From Sphagnum magellanicum (taxonomy: Eukaryota > Streptophyta > Sphagnopsida > Sphagnales > Sphagnaceae), in the NCBI GenBank assembly GCA_021904315.1, contig CM038911.1:20867390-20931389 (forward strand): a DNA stretch of 64,000 nt. Reading direction: 5' to 3'. The notes beneath the pieces are model-generated. The model had not been told where the DNA came from, did not search any database, and saw only the letters and a program-made list of their open reading frames with translations. Below are positions 1 to 10,679 of this stretch, piece after piece. The stretch's first letter is position 1; each line of letters begins with the position of its first letter. Made by a program: the position numbers and the translations under genes.

Positions 1-584
1 ATCCTTGGGCCCAATGGAACACAAGAGATATTTCATCCTCCAATCAAAGAGGATAACAATCCTCATGACTAATGGGATTGGAGGATCCAATCTCCCCCTT
101 ATCTTGGAATCTTGATGAGGTCTCTTGCTTGATCTTTATCTTTTTCGTCCATTGACCTCACATCCTAATTACTTCAAGTAACTAACTACTAGGATAAATA
201 ATCGGTAGTAACAAGGAAGAGTCCTTGAGTTCTTACTTGACTAATTCAATGGTTGAAGTAACATTTCCGTGTAACATTTACTCCTTGATATTCCCTACCT
301 ATTTATTTTACTATGCACTAATTAACTATGTAGTACATAGTAAATTGAAATTACAATTTGCATCACAAAAGAAAACTCTCACACACTTTTAGATCCACCG
401 TTGAATTTAGGGTTTGATGAATCCCTTAGATCTAGGGTGTTCGAGTTTTGATAAGGTTCCGCCGTCACTCCCACACTTTATGCCTACCCTAATTTGTTAA
501 ATAAAAGGCCTTAACCCTTTTTGAACGCAAGTACCACCTTGTTTGCACCTTCTTGGTTTTTTGTTGATGTAGGCGCAACTAGTC
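1..584. other. Non-coding upstream region of family A gene copy A1
   Basis: No reading frame or known element was recognised here. It lies directly 5' of the small reading frame at 585 and ends in a TATA-like stretch. An odd palindrome with arms ACTATGTA and TACATAGT around a central G lies at 325-341. The other family A copies carry a CCAAT-rich minisatellite upstream; none is visible here, so this copy has a different or strongly diverged upstream region. Confidence 0.4.
497..508 (+). promoter_or_regulatory. TATA-like box upstream of copy A1
   Basis: TTAAATAAAAGG lies about 77 bp before the ATG at 585. The position resembles the TATAAATT boxes about 95-100 bp before the start codon in copies A2 and A3. 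Assigned by position only. Confidence 0.3.
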
Positions 585-998
585 ATGGCGGACGATGACG
601 CTCCGCCTTCAAATCCTCCAGTCGCACCCGTACAACAAGAAGAGCTTGAAAAAACACCGTTCGACTTGAATGTTTCTAAAAGGCCGCGCGAAGAAGAACC
701 GCCCAGGAGAGTGGTGCGCACTCAAGTCGCTCGTTCGGTATAGGATCGTCGATTGTCTCCTAACCCACGTGCTTTAACAATTTATTTAGAGTTTGTTCCT
801 GCTCATGGAGCCGCGCCAGAAAGATTTGAAGAATGTCAGTGCGAAGATGATGATGTCCGTCTCCATTGTCGAATGTGGGTTCCCGGTGATGGCCATTATC
901 GTTGGTTACGAGGCCCGATCAACCCACTTCCCCTAGAGCATCGAGCCGAGTACCTCGCTCGCACTATTCGCCGCATCCTAGATTTTTTACAACTGTGA
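585..998 (+). pseudogene. Family A small gene, copy A1 (unknown protein, 137 codons)
   Basis: I do not recognise this protein. One frame runs from the ATG at 585 to the TGA at 996, interrupted once by an in-frame TAG at 741-743 (codon 53). The N-terminal third is acidic and proline-rich (starts MADDDAPPSNPP) with a basic run RPREEEPPRR. The C-terminal part contains GHYRWLRGPI and ends RILDFLQL. The same C-terminal signature recurs at 12433-12853, 31863-32282 and, on the minus strand, 46924-47346, always followed by an AATAAA. Length (137 codons, against about 140 in A2) and ends are therefore conserved. A1 is more diverged than A2-A4 are from each other, and it has the fewest interruptions. 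It could be a decayed host gene, a translated stop-containing gene, or cargo of a non-autonomous repeat. No membrane segment, signal peptide or catalytic motif is visible. Confidence 0.55.
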
Positions 999-1500
999 TC
1001 TATCCTTTAAATTAGTTATTCAGTTGTAATTCACATGAGGCTACTCAGGCAGAAGTGTTTGATACTTAAGTTTGAATTGATTCTATTTAGAAGTCTGATA
1101 GAAGTGGAACTAAATAAAGATGTACTAGGACTACATCCTAACAATCTTACAAGTACATCATTAGTGCTTGAAGATTCTTCTACATACTAACTTAACCTTG
1201 TCATGGCGAAATGCTATTGTTAATTATGGGCTTGTATTTCTATCTATCAATAAATAAATCACATCTGATTCTACATCCCCTTTCCCTTCTCTTCAACATA
1301 AAAGGGATAATGTACTCTAAAAGGTTTACTAGGTGCTTAATTGATTAAGCGTTACATCAACTAAAATAAAAAAAATATTATATGCCTGGAAATATCACAA
1401 AGGTTTATTCAACTATTAATAATCACTACTTGGAGGCTTATAAGCATTCCAATCATTAGTACTAAAGAAAATTAAGGAACTAAGGCTTAACTAATCATTG
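999..1500. other. Downstream region of copy A1
   Basis: AT-rich sequence with no recognisable gene. It ends where reversed Tat-like gypsy sequence begins near 1500. Confidence 0.4.
1113..1118 (+). terminator. Poly(A) signal of copy A1
   Basis: AATAAA lies 115 bp after the stop codon. An AATAAA also follows the reading frame in A2 (71 bp), A3 (about 68 bp) and A4 (about 70 bp), which supports a genuine transcript 3' end. Confidence 0.45.
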
Positions 1501-3172
1501 AGCTATAATCCATGGCTCACACATGGTCTCCCCAACAACATGGAATAATTAAAATTTACCACACTATTTTGAAGTACAGTAAACGTAGTTATGTAAGGAA
1601 TGCCATGAACATATATTTTCAGATCTCTGATGAACCCCATTGGTTTTATGGTTGTTTGATTTGCCATCCTCAGATTATATGGTGTAGGTTTAGGCTTTAG
1701 AAGCCCCAACCTCAATCTCAACTATTCTATGATAATATTAATTCTAAAACCTTCATCCAGCAACACATCTTCTATTATATTGTTCCCAATCTGTACTTGG
1801 ATAACTACCATACAATTATCTATTGTTACAATAGTTGTCCCCACCTTTGGTATTGAAGAACCAACTTGTTTTTCTATGGTTGTTTTACTTACATTTTGAG
1901 TTTTCTCTAATTTTAGCTTCTGCCAAAGATTTTTTTTAACTCAAGAGCTATTTCAAGCAATTGTCCCAAGCTCAAAGTATAATTTGTTTCTAACATCTAC
2001 TTACCAATGTCTAGAAAAGTCTCTTCTAGTGTGATTAGTTTTTCTCTTGTGAATTCATTAATTCCTAATATTTATGTGCTTCCACAAGGATAGTATTTGG
2101 CATACTTGGCCAGGTTGTGTTCCATCCCTCCATGGATGTGGATGGCCCTTCTATCTAGGTTTATATTTTCTAATTCTATTAAATTGTTTCCACCATTGAC
2201 TTTTTCAAGCATTTTTTTTTCTCCTAGTTAACAACACTCTTTGCTTTTATTGGTTTTCTATCCTTGAACACCTATTCTGCAATTATTTTACATCTTGTGG
2301 TAACATTAACATCCACCACATTCACATCTACAATAATTATTTGTGTCTTAGCAACAAGTTGAACCTTTGCTATTGCCACAAATTTCCCATGAAACATATT
2401 TTGCATTTTAACAAACTTTGGACAATCTGTCATTTTATGTCCATTCAAACCACATATGTGGCATGCACATGAAAATTTCTTTTATGGTTTTTGACTTGGT
2501 TGCAACCTTTGTGGTTACCACCATGGTCTGTTCTTTCTTCTTTTTACATGTTTCCACATTATGATTCGTCATCCCATAATTTGTGCAATGTTTGTTAATC
2601 TTCCTTGTATTATTTTGTGTTTTCACTGGTGTTGGATGTTTGGGACTTTATGGTACTAAAAGGGCACTCCTTGTTTCTATAGTAGTCAAACCTTCTTCAC
2701 ACAACATTTTCACCTCCTTATGTTGTAGTGTTGACCATTTAATTCCTACAGTTGTAATTCTGAGGTATGATTACAAATTCGTTTTAAACACAATAGTCAG
2801 AAAATTGTATGTGGTTAGTACTTGTAAACCATGAACGAGCTTTTGAATCCATTCATATTAAACCTCCACCCTTTCAATCTCCTCCTACTTCATGTTCTTC
2901 AGCTCCATGTATATTTGCTAATCATTCTCAGTCTTGCGATGACATTTACAAAATGATTGCGTAAATTTCGAAATAGAGTCATGGAATTCTAACATGTTAT
3001 TATGACACCAATCTGATGTTATCTCTTAGCGTATAGCTAAACACATTAATGATAAACTTTTCAGAAGTTTTTACATTTACTTTTACTATAGAATTGAACA
3101 CTTTGACATGAACATCTAGATCAACATCTTTTTTGAAATTAGGATACTTAAAAGCTACCATGTTTGGTGTAA
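1500..3172 (-). mobile_element. Tat/Athila-like Ty3/gypsy fragment (gag to protease)
   Basis: This stretch is the reverse complement of the better preserved element at about 55370-57000. Read on the minus strand it covers the late gag, the zinc-knuckle region and the protease region, including the shared peptide YNLRMANQTT. It is a fossil with many interruptions and no LTR. It meets forward-oriented sequence of the same family at 3172/3173, so the locus has been rearranged by inversion or by independent insertions. Confidence 0.75.
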
Positions 3173-3374
3173 CATTGAGGAAAATTACCTATGATCATCT
3201 AAATATGTAGAAACATAAGTGAATGTGTTAGATGAAGTACCATAGTCATATTCACATCAAGGGAATCTAGAGTTGGATCAAACAAAGTACACAACCGAAA
3301 CATAGGATCATGAACATGTGGATTCAGAGATGGTCAAATTACTTTCAAGGGTTTGTGCATTTTGTGAAGGACAT

Positions 3375-4348
3375 TGATGCATTCCTAACTCCTGGAAAGA
3401 CTCAAATGTGAGTCCAAGTAGAAGACAGCGAAAGAGGGAAAAATTGGGGCACGCTCCCTAGCTCACAACACTTCGAGGGGTAGAAGGGCGTGTTGGAGCT
3501 CTAGGATGGGACTAGGAAGAGTTAACAAGCTTCACTCACTCACACGGGCTTGCACACAACCCACACAAAGTGATTAGTGCATAGTTGGAGCACCCTTGGT
3601 GCGAGGATGAGCCACGAGCAACACGGACACACTAGACTCACCATGGCCCGAACTTGGGGGAAGCCACCACCTTCCCCCTTATAGTATACTTTGTGGCTGG
3701 CCACGGAGCCTACATCCAAATGGCTTTTCTCTCTCCGGGATTCTCGAGTAGGAGTCCCGAAATCACGCCGATTAGGACTCTTGCAAATTTGGAGCCCCAT
3801 AACTTTCTGAGTAGACCTTGGATCAAGATGCGATCTAAAACAAAGTTATAGCTGTCATCGAGAGCTTTCCAATGGTATGTCACACGCCCCTTGCAGCCAA
3901 GTAAATCGGGTTGATTCTTGATTTTTTCTGGTCGAGAGTCAAACTGGCAATTTGACTTTCGACCCTTCTTTTGGCCATAACTTGTGTTTTAGATGTTCAA
4001 ATGAACAATGCAAGCCCATTTTAGACATGTATGTTCCAAGAATTTTTTCATGATATAAAGAACGCCACAAACCATTGAGTTTTGACCCCTGAAATTGCTC
4101 TCTAAAATTTTAGGAGTCCACTAGAACTCCATCTCCCAAAGTGGGAGTTGCCTTGGGAGTGTGAAGGTTCACTCCTTCATACTCTCTCACACTTTCTTAC
4201 ACTCCCAGGAGTATGTGATGTGACTCCCAGGCTTTTTCTTGGCCCGCAACCTTACGGCCTTTTTGCCTTGATTCCTGGGCTCCTTGTTGGCCCGCAACCT
4301 TGTAACCACTTTGCTTTGGTTACGAGCCTAAAGCTAGGGTTGCGAGAG
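3375..4348 (-). mobile_element. Solo LTR, chromovirus family B1, TSD GACAT
   Basis: A 974-bp LTR homologous to the LTRs of chromovirus 1. On the minus strand it starts like TGTCGCAACCCTAGC and ends near the TGATGC end at 3375. A perfect 5-bp target duplication GACAT lies at 3370-3374 and 4349-4353. No internal region is attached, so it is a solo LTR left by LTR-LTR recombination. The conserved TTGACT palindrome of this family lies at about 3934-3960. Confidence 0.88.
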
Positions 4349-4718
4349 ACATGCAATCATGGATTTTCTTTTTTGTATCTTTTCAAATTGGAGCAAATAT
4401 TGCTAAACATGTGGAATTATAGAATGTGGCAAGAACATTAATGGATCAACCACATGAAAAGGAACTAAAAATTTTGGTAATCCAAAATAAATTGAAAGGC
4501 ATGGAATTAGGAAGCCAATTAAGACCACAAAGTCGACATATTTGTCCATATATTCAGACCAAGAATAAAAAACCAGAGGGGTATTCATATCCACATTCTA
4601 CACCACAGAAGATATTAATGGGTAACCACAAAATGGAACATTATCGATTTCGAATCAACATAATTTCACTAATAGTGTCAAAAACGACAATTGTTGAAAC
4701 CCAAAAACAACTTGTTGG

Positions 4719-5179
4719 TGTCACAAACACCACCATCACCCATTGTTTGCATCATCATTTGCACCAACATAATCACCTACATCATCACTTGCATCATCAT
4801 TAACTCTTAGTGAATTTCTAGTTCATTATTAGTTATGAAGCGTTTCAAGAAACTTCCTTGGTCGGCACACACGTGGAAGCTTTTATGAAGCTTCCTTAAA
4901 CTAGGTCCCCAATGGGGTATAAATAGGATTAGGACCTCTCATTACCTTCAGTATGTTCAACATTAGTTTTGGGTACACTTTCTTGTCATAATCTTTGTTT
5001 TCATACATTATCAAAATAAAATTCTGTTTGAATCATCTTTTAACATATACCTTGTTCTTGCTTTACGTCTTTATTTTTCTAATCTTGAATTAGATTTAGG
5101 CTTGCATTTCTTGTGATTTGTTTTCCTTGTTGTGTCCTAGGCTCAATCCATATTCTTATAGTTTTTCATGCTTATAACA
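4719..5179 (+). mobile_element. Solo LTR of a different family, with TATA box
   Basis: A 461-bp insertion starting TGTCACAAACACC and ending CTTATAACA. It interrupts Tat-like sequence that is continuous at 54960-55000, next to the shared CAACTTGTT. It holds a good core promoter, TATAAATA, at 4918-4925. TG...CA ends and the internal TATA make a solo LTR the best reading. The target duplication is not clean and no other copy is in the window. Strand is set by the TATA box. A CAT-rich stretch near 4730-4800 translates into a histidine-rich run that I regard as meaningless. Confidence 0.6.
4918..4925 (+). promoter_or_regulatory. TATA box of the 4719-5179 LTR
   Basis: TATAAATA in the middle of the LTR, the usual place for the U3/R boundary signal. 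Confidence 0.5.
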
Positions 5180-5545
5180 ACTAAAGTAGTAGTTACTTAA
5201 TCATTTGATGTGGGTACAATAACCATAGGAGGTTAAATGGTTGTTGCACCCACCATGGATGTTGTCAAAAGGGGAGTACTAATTGGATATGTATCAAAAT
5301 TGGGTAGTGGATCAAATGGAATTTTAACAAGAAGGAATTTGAGTTGAAGTTTAGCATTACCAACAATAATTACTCGAGTTGTTGGGACACTTTAGATGGT
5401 GTTTACCAATATGATAATAACTACTCATGTGAACATCAACCATCAATGAATTCAATGGTTGTTGAAGGGTACAAAAATCATGTAGATGCGACGAATCTTA
5501 AAGGAGGATATCGAGAACCATTTGTTGTAATTCCACCTATTCCTG

Positions 5546-5968
5546 ATCACATTTTCCACCTCCGAGTCTTTTAATAATTCATAGTAATCTATGGAGATTG
5601 ATACAAACATGGGTTGTATACCTCCTATAACATCCCTTCCTTGGTTAGTCACCAACTTTAGATTTCAAATTTCTTATAGTTGATCAAGTATTATAGAAGT
5701 CTTTATTATGTTTGAACTTTTCAACTCTGAACCATAGATTACGATTGAGAAATATATTGCCCCCATGCATAGTGAGTAGTCAATTTCATCTCTTTTCGTG
5801 GATATCATTATCTGTAATTGTACCTTTTTTGAAAACTCGAGTCCATAATTCACGTTGTACCACCTCTTGTGGTAGAAACACGACCTATGCCCCACAACCT
5901 TTTTTCTATTCTCAAAAATTCGTCTATCCAACATCAGATTCCAATATGGGGTTTCTATAAGCCATTTC
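5546..5968 (-). mobile_element. Inverted Tat-like fragment
   Basis: The reverse complement of 45510-45900, including the shared stretch ACCACCTCTTGTGGTAGAAA. It abuts forward sequence of the same family at about 5545. Its other edge is cut by the 5' LTR of chromovirus 1. Confidence 0.65.
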
Positions 5969-6790
5969 TATCATAACCCTAGCTTTGAGTCGTAACCAAA
6001 GCAAAGGGGTTACCAAGGGTGCGGGCCAAGAGGAAGCTTGGGAGTCAAGGCAAAGAGGTCACAAGGGTGCTGGCCAAGAAGAAGCCCAGGAGTCACCTCA
6101 CATACTCCCATGAGTGTAAAAAAGTGTGAGGGAGTATGAGGGAGTGAACCCTCACACTCCCAAGGCAACTCCCATTTTGGGGGATGGAATCCTGGTGGGC
6201 TCCCAAAACTTCAAAGAATGATTTCAAGGGTCAAATCTCTATGGCTTGTCGCGTTCTTTATATCATTAAAAAGCTCTTGGAACGTACGTGTCTAAAATGG
6301 GCTCGCATTGCTCATTTGAACATCTAAAACACAAGTTATGACCAAAAGAAGGGCCGAAAGTCAAATTGCCAATTTGACTCTCGACCAGAAAAAGTCAGGA
6401 ATCGACCCGATTTACTTGGCTACAAGGGGCGTGTGACATACCGTTGGAAAGCTCTCGATGACAGCTACAACTTTGTTTTAGACCGCATCTCGATCCGGTG
6501 GCTTCCCCCAAGTCCGGGCCATGGTGAGTCTAGTGTGTCTGTGTTGTTTGTGGCTCGTCCTAGCACCAAGGGTGCTCCAACTATGCACTAATCACTTTGT
6601 GTGGGTTGTGTGCAGGCCCGTGTGAGTGAGTGAAACTTGTCAATTCTTCCTAGTCCCATCCTAGAGCTCCAACACGCCCCTCTACCCCTCGAAGTGTTGT
6701 GAGCTAAGGAACGTGCCCAAATTCTTCCTTCTTCCGCTGTCTTCTATTTGGACTCACATTTGACTCCTTCCAGGAGTTGGGAGTGCATCA
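5969..6790 (+). repeat. 5' LTR of chromovirus 1 (family B1)
   Basis: Homologous to 10680-11611. The end GTGCATCA lies 2 bp before the primer-binding site. It contains the conserved TTGACT palindrome at about 6358-6382. Confidence 0.85.
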
Positions 6791-6792
6791 CG

Positions 6793-6804
6793 TGGTATCA
6801 GAGC
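6793..6804 (+). other. Primer-binding site (initiator tRNA-Met)
   Basis: TGGTATCAGAGC, the standard plant complement to the 3' end of initiator tRNA-Met, just inside the 5' LTR. Confidence 0.85.
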
Positions 6805-6840
6805 TCTGGGAGAGCTCGATCTACTTATTGGGGAGTTCCA

Positions 6841-7910
6841 ATGGCACCAAAGAAAACCCGCAAGGTAGTCTAAGAACCCGTGGTGGAAGAATCCACCCAA
6901 GACCTTGATGTTCCACCCCAAGCCATAAGGGGGGAAAAACAAAAGGATTCTAAAAGTGAGGAAGACCGTGATAGCCATGAAGACCATGAAAGTGAAGAGG
7001 AGTAACCAAATACAATCCTCTTCACCCTGGAATAATTGGAGGTCCTACTCAAAATGAATAGGCCTAATTTCAATGAATTGGTTGCGGCCCTCGAGGATCA
7101 TCCAAAGGTGTGGAATTCAAGCGCGCCAAGCTCGAAAACTTTGATGGGGCCCGGGATCGAAAGGTTGTGGATGCTTGGCTTGCGGAAATGGGAGATTACC
7201 TTCATGCCGCTAAGGTTGGTCGACATTCAGCCGTGGAACTTGCCCAATCCTATTTGAAAGGCTATGCTTCCACATGGTGGAGGATGGTGAGGCAAGAGGA
7301 AGGGAAGACCCATGGTTACACATGGGAATTTTTCAAAGAGCGTAGTGAGTGAGAATTCATTCCCAAGAATTTCGACTACATTTCGAGGTGCAAACTCCGT
7401 GACCTTGTGAATGTAAACAATGACAACTTGCGTCAATATGTGAGGGCTTATTTTGAACTCATGCTTGAAATTAGGCATATGCATGAGTTAGACCGGGTGT
7501 GCCACTTTGTGATGGGGCTTCCAACTTGGGCCAAGCGCAAGCTTGAAGAGAATTGGCCCACCTCATTAACCGAAGCCATCATGAAAGTGGAAGGCTTTTC
7601 AAATGTGGGACGGGGTGAAAAGTTTGGATTCAAAAGGGATAGCAAGTTCCATCACAAGAAGGCACGCCATGAAGGGGAATAGAACCGAAGGCAAGGAAGC
7701 CCAAGGAAGGAAAAGCCTAAACAATTCCAAGGCTCGGGTTTTAAGCCCAAAGGAAATTTTGTCAAGAAGGGGGCTCCTTTCAAAGGGAGCCAACCCAAGG
7801 GGGATGCTAGTGGGAAACCCAAAGGAGCGTGTTTCAATTGCAATGAAGTGGGGCACTACTCCAAGGATTGCCCCAAACCCAAACCTGGGAATGGGGCTTC
7901 TAAGGTAATT
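6841..7910 (+). pseudogene. Chromovirus 1 gag with zinc knuckle
   Basis: Remnant of the capsid and nucleocapsid polyprotein. Recognisable pieces include DRKVVDAWLAEMGDYLHAAK and the lysine/glycine-rich tail before a CCHC knuckle (CFNCNEVGHYSKDC, about 7830-7872). The same protein region is seen at 36081-37110. Fossil, several breaks. Confidence 0.8.
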
Positions 7911-7985
7911 GCCCTTACCACCAACCTAGCCCAAGGTGAATGTAATCGCCTCATTTTCTTAAAAGGGAAGTTTTCTAAATGAGAA

Positions 7986-8560
7986 GTGTTATGTCTTTGG
8001 GACACAAGGGCTTCCCACAACTTCATAACCCAAGAAAGTGCCGAAAGAATGGAGCTATCGTTGGAGGAGTTCAAGGCACCCATTGAAATGCACTTTGCGG
8101 ATGGGATTCCCCATCCCACCAAGTTACAAGCAAAAGATGTTCCTCTCCAATTAGGGAATTGGAGAGGCACGGTGGACTTGTTAATTTCCACCTTAGGGGG
8201 AATGGATTGCATTTTGGGAATGGAATTCATCACACGTAACAATGTGCTCATAAAAGGGCACAATAGGTTAGTTAAGATCCCATCCAAAAATGGGATCGTG
8301 CGAATGAAGGTGCATGAAGTGCCTAGTGTGGGTGGGACCACCATCCACTTGATGTTGGGAAAGACCTTGGAAAGAGAATGTGTGGGAGGCTATGCCATGT
8401 TGTGTGTGATGTGGGTGTTAGATTCGTTTCAACCAAAGGAAGCCACCAAGGTGGTGAGCCTCCACAAGTGCATCAAGCAAATGTTAGAGGAATTTTCGGA
8501 TGTGTGTTTGAAGAGTTGCTCGATGAGTTACCCCCGAGAAGACAAGTGGACCATGTGATC
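7986..8560 (+). pseudogene. Chromovirus 1 protease and RT N-terminal linker
   Basis: Retropepsin-like remnant with the catalytic neighbourhood LWDTRASHNFI, followed by the ILGMEF flap-side signature and the acidic linker leading to RT. Fossil. Confidence 0.75.
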
Positions 8561-8589
8561 GAGGTGATGCCAGGAGTGGCACCTCCACC

Positions 8590-8850
8590 AAGGCCCCATA
8601 TCGAATGAATCATGAGGAGTTAAAAGAGCTTAAGGTTCAACTCAAAGAACTCCTCGCAAAGGGATACATCAAGCCTAGCAAGTCACCATATGGGGCTCCC
8701 GTCTTTTTTGTTCACAAGAAGGATGTGGCTTTGAGAATGTGTGTGGATTATAAAGCCCTCAACAAGGTGATGGTGAAGAATTGATACCCATTGCCTTGGA
8801 TTGATGATTTGTTCGATCAACTTTCGAGAGCCAAGGGGTTTCGATACCAT
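8590..8850 (+). pseudogene. Chromovirus 1 reverse transcriptase, N-terminal part
   Basis: The RT beginning is recognisable from [15 protein letters not shown] and the [10 protein letters not shown] signature. Only the front part of the domain is present before integrase sequence follows. Fossil. Confidence 0.75.
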
Positions 8851-9275
8851 CATGGTGGTGGTGGATCGATTTAGCAAGATGGCACACTTCATTCCCACCA
8901 AGGAAAGTGCCATGGCCCAAGAGACGGGAAGGTTGTTCTTGACCCACGTGTTCAAGCATCATGGCCTCCCGAAGGAGATTGTGTCGGACCGAGACCCGAA
9001 GTTCACAAGTAAGTTTTGGAGATCCTTGTGGAAGCGCATGGGGTCGAAGCTCAAGATGAGCACCTCATTCCGACCCCAAATGGATGGACAAACCGAAAGG
9101 GTGAACTCGATGATCCAACAATTCCTAAGGAATTATGTGGCAGCGGATCAACAAGATTGGGTGGACCATTTGGAGTTGGTCAAGTTTTGTTTCAACAATT
9201 TGGAGCACTCGGCAACAGGGGCCACCCCCTTTCAAATGGTGACGGGCAAGTCACCAATTGTGCCCACAAATTAGG
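8851..9275 (+). pseudogene. Chromovirus 1 integrase core
   Basis: The DDE integrase core is recognisable from MVVVDRFSKMAHFIPT, VSDRDPKF and DGQTERVN, the usual spacing for Ty3/gypsy. Fossil. Confidence 0.82.
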
Positions 9276-9295
9276 TTGGGCAACCTCCAAGTGAT

Positions 9296-9889
9296 GTGAG
9301 TGAGGAAGTACCCATGGTCACACAACTTGATGAAGAGAGGCGGCGCTTGTGGGAAATGGCCAAGGCCAATCTTGAGAAGGCGCATAAAAGGTACAAGGAC
9401 TTTGCGGACAAGTCCCAGCGAGAGGTGAATTTTGAAAAAGGGGATGAAACGTGGTTGAACATCAAGAATTTCCAGTTACCAAAAGGTTTGAGCCACAAGT
9501 TCTTGGGCCCATATGCGGGCCCATTCAAAGTGTTGGAAAAGAAATTTCCTGACACTTACAAATTAAAACTACCGGAAAATCTTAAGGTTCATCCCGTATT
9601 TCATGTTTCCCTTTTGAAGCCAGTCGCCCGTGATACCTCAAGGCCCAATCGAAAGCACAACTCAAGGCCCCCTCTGGACTTGGTTCATAATGAACCAGAA
9701 TTTAAAGTGGAGGCTATGCTCAAGTCGAGGCAATTAAGGGGGCAAGAGTGGGAGTACTTGGTCAAGTGGAAAGGATGCCATCCAATAGAGGCATCTTGGG
9801 TGAATGAGTCCGACATGGAACATGCCCAAGAAACCATAGAGGAATTCCACAATAGACCGGTAAAGAGGCAAAGGAAACATAGAACATGA
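9296..9889 (+). pseudogene. Chromovirus 1 integrase C-terminus with chromodomain
   Basis: This 198-codon stretch contains the GPY/F module (KFLGPYAGPFKVLEK), then HPVFHVSLLKP, then a chromodomain with EYLVKWKGCHPIEASWV and a C-terminal helix. Chromodomains at this place define chromoviruses and are thought to direct integration to modified histones. It is the longest open stretch of the element, but it is one part of a broken fossil. Confidence 0.85.
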
Positions 9890-10679
9890 TGAGGACATCA
9901 CCTTTCTTTTCGTGGGGCGAAAAACTACACAAATGTACCTCATCAAGTTGCAAGTGAAATAAAGGCTAAGTTTTAAAACTTCCAAGAGATTGCATCACAA
10001 ACATAATGAGTATGATAAAAAGGGGGTTATCAAGTGGCATGGACAAATGGAATTCTCTTGTGTAAGCCCAAATCAAAATTAGACTCCTAGGTGGGGGCTA
10101 AGAGAAATTTTGGCCCCAAAAAAGGAGGCAAGCAAAGTGAGCTTGCGGGGACGTGCACATGCCCAAAGTGCATCCCAAAGGGTTGGTTGGTAGTGGCGGC
10201 CAACACGGGAAGTCATGACCCCGTTTGCGTACTATAATCGCGTAGCTTGGGACTTAAGCTTTTGTAAAACCTAAACATTCCTTTTGGTACCTTGATAGGC
10301 ACACCTTTAGTTAGGCTTGATTGTTGTGATCAAGGCGCAAGGGTGAGAAAGGAGTCATGTCAAGTAACTTAGGTCAAGAGTAGACTTGACTTGAGTTCCT
10401 CATGAGGGGAGGGATGGAAATTGCCTCCCAAATGAGGGTTTTATCAACTAGGCTACTTTAGGTCTTTTGACGAAGCAATGGTTAAGGGTTTTTATGAGAT
10501 ACCCTTGGACTTGCCAAAAAATATTGGAAACTTAGGGACGCCTGAATTAGCTTGAGGCAAAGTCCTGCCGCAAAAGTTGGCATTTGACGACCAATGATCC
10601 AAAAGAAAGCAATTGCAATTTTTGAAAGAAATTCTAAGCGTCAATGAGGACATTGACCTTTTTTTCTAGTGGGGGAGAG
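9890..10679 (+). other. Chromovirus 1 3' non-coding region and polypurine tract
   Basis: Non-coding spacer matched by 41243-41879 in chromovirus 2. It ends in a purine-rich tract, GTGGGGGAGAG (about 10669-10679), directly before the 3' LTR, the expected plus-strand primer. Confidence 0.75.

Larger units (their letters stand above)
3173..5545 (+). mobile_element. Tat/Athila-like gypsy fragment (5' non-coding and early gag)
   Basis: 3173-3374 plus 4354-4530 matches 45957-46310. 4530-5540 matches about 54820-55330, including the early gag peptide VDATNL. Two solo LTRs have inserted into it (3375-4348 and 4719-5179). The interruption of the match at each LTR, compared with the uninterrupted copies, is direct evidence for both insertions. 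Fossil; no ends of the element itself were identified. Confidence 0.7.

Noticed and set aside
4426-4803. 125-codon frame ending in a histidine-rich run
   Set aside because: It crosses from Tat-like non-coding sequence into a solo LTR. The His run comes from CAT-rich DNA of the LTR.
9734-9985. Minus-strand frames opposite the chromodomain
   Set aside because: Antisense shadows of the chromodomain reading frame.
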